Shown piece by piece: positions 34,426 through 45,973 of a stretch of DNA of 64,000 nt; within the stretch, counting starts at the first letter, position 1; each line of letters begins with the position of its first letter. The stretch covers positions 2,480,001-2,544,000 of the forward strand of contig WJXW01000001.1 in assembly GCA_015832175.1 (NCBI GenBank). The letters run 5' to 3'. A program made the translations under genes and the position numbers. Origin of the DNA: Paraphaeosphaeria minitans (lineage: Eukaryota; Ascomycota; Dothideomycetes; Pleosporales; Didymosphaeriaceae). The notes under the pieces are model-generated. The model searched no databases. It was not told the DNA's origin and was given only the letters and a program-made list of their open reading frames with translations.

Positions 34426-36339
34426 GGAGACTGGGAGCAGAATTCGAGCATAGCACAAGCGAGGCGTTTGGAAGGTGGTATTCTGGAGCGGCATACCTGT
34501 CAGCAGCACGGTGGCTATACCCAGTTGCGTAAACCGTACATGTTCGTCTGATTCTCTGTATGATGATAAGATTACTTTTCGTACCGTAATCTCTATGAAG
34601 GCGTCGACTCAATGGTACCTCATGACGATGTCATTACATTGAGTACGTTTGGATTCAGATCTCATGCGTAAAAGCTGTTAGGGACAGCAGATCTTGTAAC
34701 AGTAATTGCACGGCTTGAATTTGCGCCGTGTTGTTAGAATTCGGCTTTCCTGCGGGCTTTGGTGCTGCGCAATCCGCCCAGCTCCCAGCCCCAAGATATG
34801 CAGTGCTCAACAGCTACCAAGACGTGCGTCCGTTCATTCACGAAGTCATCATAAAATCAATTTCACTAATGGGTTTGTAGATCACGGGGACCTCGTATAA
34901 GCGTCCGCGTCCGTTCCCAGAGAAACTGTCGATAAAATCTGCTACAGTGTCCCGTATCTCCTGGGCTATACCGAACAAGATCTCCAGGATCCGCAGCGCA
35001 ATCACCATACGCCGTCAGATCCACGTCCTAGCGCTGGTCGGTACATCCTGGATTGGCCGGTGTTTCTGGCGGGCTTGACGCGCACGTCTCGAACGTAGAG
35101 AATCTGTATAAGTGGGGTTATATACCATATTGGTTTAAAGATGGGTTTGAAGCTGGCAAAATCGATGGCAACGGTGCTGGCGAAGTGTGATGGCACACTG
35201 TCGCACAGTGAGATGGGGCTCAATGATGTTTCAGTGCATAGAACCATACCTTCTAATTGTCCAGCATCTATTCGATTGAATGCACATCGGCAGAAAGTGC
35301 TGTGCGATCGAAGATAACACAGATAAGTTATTCATTGCGGGTCTTGTATGTTTTATAAGTCGACGGAATATCATGAAATCAATTCGCCATGATCAACTTC
35401 AACCCAACAGCATTTCCGGGAGCAAGGTCACCATTCAAAGCCTCAGTTCATCCCGAATCTCCGGTCAGCGTTAGCGATGCGAGATGGCTAATAGTCTCCG
35501 AGCAGCTGTTTGGACCCCACGTCGCATTTATCGGGCGATCCCTATCCATCAGCTGGATTCCAGCTGGGCTTGATGCGATTCGGCCTCATCAGGGTCCACA
35601 TCACGTTGGTGAAACCTATGACCAGAAATGAACATGCCCAGCCTCATCAATACGCTGAGCGTGGAACATGTCGAGCTTAATCACGGCGCTCGATGCGAAA
35701 TGATCATAGAGACTGTTCCGCACCGTACTGCAACAGGGTCATCCTAGGAGAGCCTATCTGCTGATCGGCTATGCATCATTCCCGGCATAAGGAGGAGAAG
35801 GTCTGAAGCTGAAAGAATCCCATCCTTGGTATGGTTTTAACTACGCTAGGTCGTCCTCTACGCTCAATGATGGTATCTAGTCATACTGCTACGAAACTAT
35901 AGTATTGGTGGGGTCTACCCAGGTATGTTCCCGGGCAGAAAATCCACGCGTGTGGATCGTCGAAGGTCGACAACCCGCCCCTGAGCCGAGGAGGCGGGTG
36001 TATGAAGCCCGGAAGATTGGGCCCACTATTGGATTGTATTGACCCTGCGGTGAGCAAAGAATCCAGGCGTACACTACCTCATGGCCACCGATGCACTAAT
36101 CATCACAATTCAACGATACTCTTGCTATAATTGGCCAATACGCCGATAAGGTGGCACATTCAAGGACAAACTTAAAGGGTATATCATAGACATTGTCGTC
36201 TGTTGCATTCGTCTGCTATCGTCCAGCAAGTACACTTTGCTAAAATTCTGTGCTTGTTTGATCTTGTACACAGCAAGCTCACTTTAATGTCAGAAAGCCA
36301 ACATCTGCAAGGCGTGGAGTGAATCACTCTACGGTCTTG
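34426..36339. other. Gene-poor stretch with possible decayed coding sequence
   Basis: 1.9 kb. Between about 34735 and 35190 pieces of plausible coding text appear in successive frames (for example DKICYSVPYLLGYTEQDLQ and NVENLYKWGYIPYWFKDGFE) interrupted by stops and shifts, suggesting an old pseudogene of a family I do not know. A short ATG-initiated frame at 35389-35631 is not recognisable. No intact gene. Confidence 0.45.
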
Positions 36340-36627
36340 TCCGGCGATCACAACAACGGCGTGAACATCGTCATGACGGGACTGATCTTGGAGGTGGTCG
36401 CGCTCGTCGCGTTTTCCGCACTCTTTGCCAACTTCGTCTTCTGACTGCTGAGCTCTACGTACGCGAAGAAACTCAATCGGCGTGTTGGGTTGCTTTTCGT
36501 ATTACTCACCCTCGCGATACTTCCGACGCTGGCGGAATGCATTTTCCGGGCGTACGAGCTCAAGGAAGGGTACGAGGGCGAAATGATCACGCACGAGGAC
36601 TTTTTAATTGCACTGGAGGGAGTGTAA
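36340..36627 (+). pseudogene. Remnant of an RTA1-like multi-span membrane protein
   Basis: One frame reads GDHNNGVNIVMTGLILEVVA with a hydrophobic span, reaches a TGA at 36442-36444, then continues in the same frame through a second span (LLFVLLTLAILPTLAECIFR) to AYELKEGYEGEMITHEDFLI and a TAA at 36625-36627. The (N)IMxxGLxxQ helix and the (I/F)-R-x-x-E-x-x-x-G-Y-x-G-x-x-x-x-H-E motif are those of RTA1-like (lipid-translocating exporter) proteins. Upstream transmembrane segments are missing and the internal stop breaks what remains, so this is a truncated pseudogene. Confidence 0.6.
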
Positions 36628-37642
36628 GGTAGAAATATCTATATTAATGATGGAACAGAAGCTGCTGAAGAGCAAAATATTGTTTGGTTGCGGTGTTTTG
36701 CCTGTATTTTGGACACCCGGGATTCATCTTCGGAGACCGGATGGCGAAGGTTGAGTACGGTACAGATCGGCACCTACTACCTACCGTGGAGGGGATAGCC
36801 TTCTTGGGTCAGAGAAAGATAGCGTACAAGGATGCTCATCGACCCAGTACTCTGAAGTCGGACGCCGCTTTCGCCGGGATAATTGAAATTGCCGTACCTG
36901 ATCTTCCACGCGGCGAAGATGTCCCGCAAGATATGACGCACTTCCCAACGCAGCAGCGTCGCTAGATCTGTGACTGAATCGAGCCAGAAACTACAAGAAT
37001 CATTCTTATACGCGGCGAAAATAGACTTTGGATCGTCCTATATATACACTACCTATTGTTTCATGTTCCTGCAGTAGCTTCTCCAAGGTTGCGTAATCCC
37101 CATCCCCCGAGCCATCCGACGCAGCAACGGCTTCTTCTCCGGCGCGCATAGATGCGGGCCCACCCGCTGCTCATGCCAGGTACCATACTTTCCCACGGTA
37201 CGCAATTGCGACGGACACTTGACCGGTCATGTGCGACCCACCTCACAAACCTAAATTAAACTTCCCGACAAATCCACTGGTTTGTCTAAACCTCTCAACA
37301 ACACCAGGGGCGTACTCGACGCCATCTGCAGGGAGTCGATTTGTGGCAGATGCCATTGGGACGCATGCAGTGTCGATGTCTGACTTGAAGGTTCACTGGA
37401 AGCTGCAGGGCCAATGTAGAATTTCACGCGATGGCAATCTAGAGTTGACAATGCTGTTTCCACAGCGTGATGATCCATTCTATTCAACATTAACTCGAAT
37501 CCGTTCTACCGCCATCCAAATAGGTATGCAAGACGCCGCCGCCGACGACGCGTTTCAACAAAACAAAAAAAAATGGCACCGTCGCTTGAACCAAGTCTGC
37601 CGCCCAATCGTCAATCCACCTGCCCCAGAATGCCACACCGGT
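36628..37642. other. Intergenic region after RTA1 remnant
   Basis: 1 kb, no gene supported. The open frame at 36684-36965 is not recognisable. The right end is the 3' region of the Thr-rich secreted protein gene on the opposite strand. Confidence 0.5.
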
Positions 37643-38861
37643 CTAATACAGCAGGCCACCGGCAGACGTGCACGCCTCCGCGACAGCAGAAGGTGTCGTA
37701 GTCGTGTGAATCGTGTACACGTATTCAATCGTCTTCGTCGTCGTGCCCACAGTCGCAATGATATACCGCGTCTTGGTCAGCGTGGGTGTAGGCGCCGTAA
37801 CCGTGACACGGTTTGCCGTCCGTTCGCCCGAAACAACTGTGACTTGGGGAGGCGTGTGTGTAGTGAGGCTTGTCACCTCGTTGGTGATTGTTGCGACAAT
37901 TGGCGTTCCGGTGGTGGTCACGGTCGCAGTTATCCACTTATCCGTGTTCGTCTCGGTCACGAGGAGAGGCTGCGGGTCGGGCGCGCGCTCGACGAGTGCA
38001 AGACGATCAGCGCGTTCTTCCAAGAAGCGCTCTCTGCCCTCTTCACGGCGGAAAAGGCCAATTGAGTCGACAATGTGAGCTACTGGGCCGACAGTCGGGA
38101 CGATAACCGCGCGCCTGTCGAAGTGCGCGGGGCGCGTGGGCAGCTTGCAGCTGGCGGTCTTGGTGGCCGTCACCTTCGTGACATCGAACGTGTAGGAGGG
38201 CACCTTCAACGTCAACAGTGCCTTATCCGTGTAGGATGTCACCTTGCGGGGCGTGACGGTGGTTGTGGGAGTAATCGTTACTGAGGGATTTGTTACGGTA
38301 CTTGGGTTCAGATATGTGGTACTTGTTGTCATCGTCGTGATGGTCTGGTTAACGATCGGGTTGATCACGCGGGTAGCTGTGATTGTAGGCGTTATTGTTG
38401 ATGTGAGCTGAGGACCGACGGAGAGGACAAAGTCTCGCTGCGCCGCAAGAGGTACCCCCTCGCCGTTGTCGCTGATGACAATAATCGACCAGGTACCAGA
38501 CACGAGCTGATTCTTCCGCAGTGGGCAGGTTGAGAGCCTGTCCGTGTTATCAGGCGTGAGACTCGTTTCGGTGCACAGGTTCTGGTCGCCCTGCGGATCA
38601 ACGATGATGTTGTATGCGACATCCTGGTTACAGCCTGGAATATATTAGAGGTGGTATCCCGCCTGTGAAGATTTGCAGGTTACCTTCGAATTGCTCGACA
38701 AAGGTAAAATTGTCGCTTGACAACGAGTTCTGGAAGTAGGTTCCACCACTCTGGAAGTCCATGCCATAAGAGTTGCATAAGGCAGGACCGGGATCCGAAT
38801 CCTGGCGGCCTTGGAGCGCCGTAAGGCCCCAGGCTGTCGCGAACCTTGATATGCGAGTCAT
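37643..38861 (-). CDS. Hypothetical secreted Thr-rich protein
   Basis: Two exons: 38684-38861 and 37643-38634 (intron 49 bp), 389 residues. The ATG at 38861 opens MTRISRFATAWGLTALQGRQ, a probable but weak signal peptide. Residues about 20-135 contain spaced cysteines (ALCNSYGMDF, CNQDVAYNIIVDPQGDQNLC, LSTCPLRKNQ) and a globular-looking GTWSIIVISDNGEGVPLAAQ. From there on the chain is mostly TxTVT/TPTxT repeats, a likely O-glycosylated stalk, broken by a basic/acidic segment (GLFRREEGRERFLEERADRL). There is no GPI signal; it ends ACTSAGGLLY. Function unknown; the pattern fits a cell-surface or secreted fungal protein. The long plus-strand open frame opposite (37229-38065) is an antisense shadow. 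Confidence 0.7.
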
Positions 38862-40900
38862 TATGCAGGTCGGGTTTGTGTGCAGAAGGAGAGAAAAGGA
38901 AGAAAACGACAACGCTCCCGAACAAAGGAGAAAGCATTGAGGTACTTTCGCTCTCCGGCCCTTCCATTACTTATGCAGATCCATGGGTCTCAATGGGAGC
39001 TACCGTCTTGTTGGTGGGTGTATCCACGGAAGGTTTTCGCGCTCAGACGCCCCGAGCATTGACCGTCAGGGACGGACAGCTGTCGTACCTACCAAAGGTG
39101 GGTCCAATGGGAGCCTACTCTTCATGACCGCTACCTACAGTCCAAGAAACGATCCTGTCTCGCAGATACGAATTGCGATGTGGAGCAGTTGCCATGCAGC
39201 CGATAATAGGAGATACTCAACCCTAACCCTAATTTGTCACACGACAGCGTTGTCAACACAGTCAAAGGTACATCATGATTGACCGGTCAGGTAGGAGATA
39301 GCAATCCCATGTGGGGCAAAATTCCCTTTCAAGGATTGGTGTCGGGTCCACATGAAAGTGATGGTGCAGAAGTGCAGGTCCTGCGGCACAGCTCATGCTC
39401 CGATATATTGACATGCAAATGTGAGTCTGCGCGCGGACGCTGTCGGGTGCCGGAAGTTCTACCTAGGCAACGGGATCGTGCATGAGGGGACAGGAATCCA
39501 TTAATAGGTAGCACGTTTCGGCCACTCGAGCCTGCGAGTGTGCAACCTCAGATGCCGAGCGTATTGACGCCAGTTGAAGGCTACTGCAGTCCATCTTCCA
39601 TGGCGCCGGGAAACACTACCTACCTAGTGGGGAGCCATAGTTTGAAGCACCAAGACGCCACGACGTTTCGGGGTGCGCAGCGTGAATGGCACGCTCTCTT
39701 GAGTGATACAGTATACGACGAGTCAGGATGTTTGCTGATGTCAACGGTCGGCAGACATGGGAGAATGAAAAGCTCACAGGGCGGAGGTTGACCATATCAG
39801 GCGATGCGCTAGGTAGGTAGAGATCGCTTGTGGGCGTGTGGGCGTCTCGCTTACCTAATCGCAAACCCTAGCGTGTCGCAGAGTGCTCAACTCTCCTACC
39901 TACTTCCATCTCACTTGAACTGAGGCTTGAACTCCGACTAGCTCGGAACCATCGCGACGAACCGACACGGCACTCGTCTGAATCTGGAAAATACATGATG
40001 CGCAACACACTCTGCCACGACGTCGTACACGGATGCAGAGCTGATCTCTGAGTGGACTCCTACCAGTCCTATTCGCTACACCGCGTACCTGCCAACAGCC
40101 ACCGCGATCAGGCGGACTTGTACGACAAAGGCCCAAGCACATACAGAAGCCGAACTGCTGCTCGGCGTGTGGGCTTTGTGAAATGCTCCCATCTCACATG
40201 TATCAACCTCCGGTGATGGAGGATTATGCGGAGACGCAGGGCAAGAGTTCTGGAGAGATAGCGACACCCTGCACAAAGAAGCACACAAGCAGTATGGCTG
40301 TTAGTCTGCCAGATTGCAGTTGACATGAAACCAGGAATTCTGTGCGGGCACTCGCTCGCGCGACACTCGGGTTGCCTGGTGCGCGTCTACTGCAAGTAGT
40401 CGATAGTCTAGTGTAAGCCAGCTTCAGCTGAGAGCCCCACAGCAAGTTATCGTGTAGACCTTGCGCGATCGACAAGACCCAGTAGTTGGGGACCCGGAAC
40501 CCTATTGCGATCCTAACTTGATACAGACATGTGACCTCACTCCTATTCGTCAACGCCTCATACCTGACTTCGGTCGCAGACGGCTGTGCTCATTCGGTAT
40601 ACGCAGCCCTACAAGCTGTGACCATACAAGTCTTGCCGAACAGCGGGATTCATGAAAATATTGGCGCTTGTTCATCGTTGGACTACTTCGGCAAGTGGTG
40701 TTTAGGGCAGCCGCGGCAACTGGGCCTCAAAGTCGACATGGCCGGGAATAGCATCTAGCGAGGACGATTGTTCAACCTAAGCTGCATCTTGACAGTGTAG
40801 TCTTGTCTGCTTTAACTGCGACAAGTATTTAGTGTCACCTCTGCTGTCAGCCATTTCCATTCTCATCCTCGCGGTCCGTTCGTTCACTGTTTGCTTCAAG
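38862..40900. other. Gene-free region upstream of laccase gene
   Basis: 2 kb between divergent genes. It contains scattered TACCTACC-type motifs (about 39620, 39810 and 39900) but no supported gene. The last part must hold the laccase promoter. Confidence 0.5.
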
Positions 40901-42906
40901 ATGCGCTTTCCAACGATTGCCCACACCTGCCTACTGGCATACACCTCTGCATCTCTAGCGGAGAGCATACCACCTGACCATATTCTCTGGGGCGAAGGGG
41001 GCCGACCTACCACACTTGATAAGCGGCAACAAGCTTCAGCTACTCCGACTTCTACCAGGGTGGCAGATTCAGCCTGCACAAACGGGCCCTTCACAAGATC
41101 ATGCTGGTCAAATGGCTTCAGTGCGGCAACAGACTTCGATGAGAAGTGGCCCACGACTGGCAAGACGGTCGCATACAACTGGGAGCTTCAAGAGAGCACA
41201 TGTAATCCTGACGGTTCCGACTCAAGACCCTGTGTGAAGATCAATGGCCAGTTCCCGGGACCGACGCTATATGCTGGTAAGTGGAAGCACGCATCGCCGC
41301 AGTATCTTCCAGCTTGCTGGATACTAATACAGACACAGATTGGGGTGATATCATCCAAGTCACGCTAAAGAACTCTGTGGCAAATAACGGCACGGGACTA
41401 CATTGGCATGGCATCCGACAGCTGGGATCCTGCCCTCAAGACGGTGTGCCCGGGATAACAGAATGCCCGCTTGCTCCTGGAGACACCAAAACCTACACCT
41501 TCAAGGCGACCCAATTCGGCACGACCTGGTATCATTCTCACTTTAGCTCGCAGTACGGTGATGGTGCCTTCGGAGCAATAGTGATCAACGGCCCAGCCTC
41601 GTCGAATTATGACTATGATTTGGGACCGTACATTCTCACCGACTGGTACTACAAGACAAGCTGGCAGCAAGGTCTACTGGCACACAACAACCTCCAGACC
41701 GGAGGACCGCCGCCGAATGCCAACACTATCCTGATCAATGGAACGAATGTAAAAGGCAGCACAGGCAGCTATGCAAAGACACAAAATCTCATCAAGGGCA
41801 AAAGGTACCGACTCCGTTTGGTGAACACAGCAGCGGACAACACCCTCCGCGTTTCTCTTGACAATCACAATCTAACAGTAAGCCGTCTTTTAAGCCACCT
41901 GATTTCGTGCTAACATTCCCAAAGGTTATAACAGCCGACCTGGTTCCAGTCAAGCCATGGGTTACCAACTCGATTCTGATCTCTGTTGGCCAACGATACG
42001 ATGTCATCTTCACAGCCAACCAAGCTGCTGCTACCTACTGGTTCCGTGCATCCGCAGTCGCAGCATGCGCCTCTTCGAATGACAGTCCAGACGCACTCGC
42101 CATATTCTCCTACAAGGACGCTCCGAACCAGAATGCCACACCTAGTTCTAGCGCAGGCTCTTTGCCCCAAGACTGCAACGAGCCCGATAATACGAACCTT
42201 GTACCGTGGGTAAAGAACACAGTAGATCAGACAGCGTTCGTGAGCCAGGTGGAGACGTTGGACGTCGACATATCGCAAACCGTTACGACGAATGGACAAA
42301 ACATCGTGGTGTGGAGCGTCAATTTTACGGCCATCAACGTAGAGTGGCAGGACCCAACGTTGGAGTATGTAGCGACCAAGAACACCAGCTACCCCTCGGC
42401 TTATAATGTGATCGAGCTGCCCAAGGAGGGAATCGTAAGTCACCTTCCGTGTGAAGCGATGCAGCTAACAACCGTGATAGTGGACATATTGGATCATTCA
42501 AGAGCCCGCCAGCACCCGTGTCCCTATACCGCATCCAATCCATCTTCACGGCCACGACTTTTACGTTTTGGGTCGTGGACAAGGCGTTTTCGACCCCTCT
42601 AGTTCGCCATCTACCCTGACCTGGCAAAATCCCACGCGTCGTGACGTCGCTCTCTTACCAGGAGGTGGATGGCTTGCCATCGCATTCCCTACTGACAATC
42701 CCGGAGCTTGGTTGATGCATTGCCATATCGCATGGCATGTTGCCGACGGTCTGGCAGTGCAATTCCTTGAGGCCAAGGACCAAGCGCCGCTGGGAGATTC
42801 AGCATGGAAGGACGGGTGCAGCAAGTGGACAGAGTACCAGAAGACGATGAAGTATCCGAAGACTGATTCAGGATTGAAAATGATGATGCGGGATAGCTCT
42901 TTCTAG
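40901..42906 (+). CDS. Secreted multicopper oxidase, laccase type
   Basis: Copper enzyme oxidising phenolics with reduction of oxygen to water. Exons 40901-41276, 41339-41877, 41925-42434 and 42481-42906; 1851 nt, 616 residues. A signal peptide (MRFPTIAHTCLLAYTSASLA) is followed by a short propeptide ending TLDKR, a Kex2-like site. Copper ligands are present in all four motifs: HWHG (about 147), WYHSHFSSQY (about 190), HPIHLHGHDF (about 492) and HCHIAWHVADGLAVQFLE (about 554). The mature N-terminal region with CTNGPFTRSCW and the C-terminus ending DSSF resemble ascomycete laccases, in which the terminal residues plug the trinuclear site. The residue ten after the HCH cysteine region is Leu-rich, but I do not infer redox class. 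Possible roles include melanin or lignin-related phenol oxidation; context does not decide. Confidence 0.92.
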
Positions 42907-43379
42907 AAACTTTCCCCTGCGATAACAAACAATACATTGGTAATTTTTGATACAATGAATGGACCAGATGCCTTTGAATTTATGCTCACGTGGAGCTTTG
43001 GCACCGTATTGTACATATTCCAAGGAACATGCTAGTGTGGCGATAGCCTCTACCTTGAAACCTCGACGAAGACGCAACCTCAACTTCTAAAGCGACCACG
43101 GAATTGGTCTGGGCCTAAGCAAATAGATATTATCTGCGAGGATTCCTTGTCTGCAATTTAACGGGGCGCTTACGACTGCGCGTCGCACCTGTAAATTATA
43201 TTAGCCGTGCAGACACGATAATGACCTGACTGCATCGCCCCCAAAGTATATTGCAACCTCGCTAGAAATTCTGCATTGGATAGCATCGCCAACTACCTCG
43301 CTTCGCCAAAAGACGGGCATCTTACGCAGCTATAAAAGGATTGCTTCTCCACCTTTGCAAAAGTAGAGCGTCACTCATT
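42907..43379. other. Intergenic region laccase-small secreted protein
   Basis: 473 bp, no gene. The right end carries a clear TATA box for the following gene. Confidence 0.6.
43331..43338 (+). promoter_or_regulatory. TATA box of small secreted protein gene
   Basis: TATAAAAG, 49 bp upstream of the ATG at 43380. This is close, so the leader is short. Confidence 0.6.
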
Positions 43380-43892
43380 ATGATACCTTCATCTCTTTTT
43401 CTCCTGACAGCAGCCGCTTCAACTATTCTTGCCGAGTTCGTACCAATTCACGGCTGCGAATGGGTCCCTTCTTCAACAGCAGTCAAGGATATCGTATTTC
43501 TCTCCGATGCTTCGAATACCAGCGCCATATCCTGGAACGCTCCCGCCGTAAGCGCATCCTGCAAGACTGCCAACGCAACTTGGATCCCAATCAACGGCCA
43601 TCAGTATAGTGTACCCTGTTCACCACCGGAAAACGGAATGATCTACGACATCTTCCGAGTATCAGAGGACGGCACGACTGCGTTGATCATGTTCAGGGCT
43701 TTCGCTCAGTGCGCGGCCGATATCTACGCGTTCCATTACGAGGCGGTATTTCCACTTGACTGCAAGGAAGATTCTGAGGGGAGCACTGGCTGCGCTGCCA
43801 AGCGGAACGTCACGGCGAATTGCACGGCTGAGGAATACTTGCCTCCGATACGTAATCCACCACCCTGTTATAGGTGCCGTCGTAGGAGCTAG
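43380..43892 (+). CDS. Small secreted cysteine-containing protein
   Basis: Single exon, 170 residues, no family recognised. A clean signal peptide (MIPSSLFLLTAAASTILAEF) precedes a mature chain with nine cysteines and several N-glycosylation sequons (NTS, NAT, NVT, NCT). The segment GHQYSVPCSPPENGMIYDIF looks like folded extracellular domain. The end, PPPCYRCRRRS, is basic and may be a tail. Size, secretion and location in a gene-poor, partly AT-rich neighbourhood are those of effector candidates, but this is inference only. The upstream in-frame GTG/TTG codons are not used because the ATG is well placed after a TATA box. Confidence 0.72.
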   Translation: MIPSSLFLLTAAASTILAEFVPIHGCEWVPSSTAVKDIVFLSDASNTSAISWNAPAVSASCKTANATWIPINGHQYSVPCSPPENGMIYDIFRVSEDGTTALIMFRAFAQCAADIYAFHYEAVFPLDCKEDSEGSTGCAAKRNVTANCTAEEYLPPIRNPPPCYRCRRRS

Positions 43893-45973
43893 TGCCGTGA
43901 AAAGCGGGTGGAGATGGTTGGTGTGGTGAGTGAGGGGATCGATTGGGTTAGATTTGAAGATAAACGGACTCGCATGATGTTGGTTAAAAACCCAAGTCGA
44001 TGTGTACGCTATGATATTGATCGTATTTGTGGAGGTGATTATGAGAAGCAGTTCTTCTAGGTCGAAGTCGAATGACTGTAGGTACTTAAGAGTGAATGGA
44101 TGTGAGATAGAAGTCAGCCGTTGTCGCGTTCATGTGTCATCAATTCCGTGCAATCGACCGCTTAAAGCTCTGATTGACTCATGAAAGATAGTTTCAATGA
44201 TGAACGCGAAGTTAGTGACATTCTATCTGAAATAGCCATTGGCTAGCATGGTAAATATACGTTGAAGGAGCAAACGAAGAACCTGCCAGTGTGACGATGC
44301 CCTACGGGTGGAGAAAAACATATTGCAATGACTCTGGAGAAAATTATCTTAGCGTTACGTTCTGCTGTACCCTCACCCTATGAGATCTGGCAATGGCGGC
44401 TACAGCGACTGCGAGATCTAGTCCTTCTGGACACTTGAGCTATAGCCTTCAAGTCCTAGCTGAACAAAGAAAATTTCCAACAAGAGACAAAGCGTTTTGC
44501 AATATATTCTAATAATCGCAACTTCGCATAAGAGAGTAATATTTATCTGTTTACCTAGGAGTGTTAAGAATCTCTACGTCCAGAAAAATTTAGCGCAAGG
44601 AAATAATATGAAGTCAGAAGTAGTGAAAAAGGCGTTAAAATGATAGATAAGACGTGAAATTATGTAGTATTAACAACTTGCATTAGTGGTTTAATAGTAA
44701 ATACTTATCTTCATTCTTAGATCTTTTAATAGTCATGTAGCGCATGATAGGGCCTAAGGTCTTCCTCCTCAATATCTTAAAGTTAATCACATTTAAAGAC
44801 GCATTCGGTGGAGCCGCGATCAAGAAGTAATCTCCGATATTATATAAGGCGAGCACCAGCGTCTTCGAAAGCTAAAATAGTTGAAGTAAAGAAGTAAGTC
44901 TAGTCGTGTCCTTGCTCAACTTCGAACCAAGCTGACCGAATGTAGTCGAGTCCCGTTCGTTACGATGAGCAGAAATGATTCCCTCCATGACCGGCTGCAT
45001 TGAGCGCTGACAAGAAGGGTACGAGATACTGTTCGTCGCAGCGACAGTCTCGAGCCCATAATACCGAACAAACGGTTGTATAAAAAGACAAAAAGGCTCA
45101 CAGAAGTGGCTATCTCTTCCTTTGTTGTGAGACCGTGTAATTAACGTTGACAACAGATCCCGACATGTGTTTTGGCTCTTGCTGTCGCACGTAATATTTT
45201 ATACATGGACATGTGCGGCTTTTCAAGCCATGTTGTAGTGTATGAATCATCTGTGAAGTCTTCTTTCTCTAGCCTGCAGGATTCACGAAGTGAGCGAATT
45301 GTGGAAATAACCATTGAGCTACGCTATATTTGGATGAGAAAGCTCTACGAACGTGATCCAAAGGAAAACTTCGCCTGAAGAAGATGCGTTTTGGGGTATA
45401 GTAAAACTCTGCAAGGAAAGGACCGATCGAATAACTCCAAAACTCCATGAATCAAATGCCAATGTTTCGCATCGATGTGCCCGACCATGCTTCTCCTGTC
45501 GATGAGGGGGTACCTACATAGGACGACGGGCTGCCAGCCATTAGAACCACCAAGAGCAAGTCAAAGTCCAACGTGAGACTTAGTCAGATTTGCAACCACA
45601 CTGGAAAGGAAAAAAAATCATGAAATAGCAATTAAGGAACGCTGATCCGGGGGTGAACCATCTTTGCGATATGCCAAAGACAAGATGCCCCTACCAGCAG
45701 GGACGTGTTGGTTCGTCCTGGACAGAAGAGGCTTCTACATCAATGGTAAACCGGTGAGGAAGCCAGCTACTAGGCCATTTCGTCCAATGACCGGTCAATT
45801 TAATCATGAGTGTTGACATCAGAACAGACCGTATCTTCGTGGTTGTGACTGCTTTGGGACGTGTTGTAGATGGATGAGCTAAGTGTGTCGAGGTTTGAAG
45901 ATCTTCTAGACTGATTGGGGATACTAGTCCAATGCGGTGAAAGCTCGTTTTTGTCGTCGTTGTCGAAGATCTC
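43893..45973. other. Gene-free, partly AT-rich region
   Basis: 2.1 kb without a supported gene. By hand count bases 44461-44700 are about 31% G+C (74 of 240), much lower than the coding neighbourhood. No terminal repeats or transposase/RT motifs are visible. Could be an old, mutated repeat. Confidence 0.55.

Noticed and set aside
37229..38065. 278-codon plus-strand open frame
   Set aside because: It is antisense to the Thr-rich secreted protein gene, whose repetitive codons leave the opposite strand open; composition is Arg-rich and meaningless.
39219..39232. Telomere-like AACCCTAACCCTAA
   Set aside because: Only two units; no array, no subtelomeric context. Likely chance.
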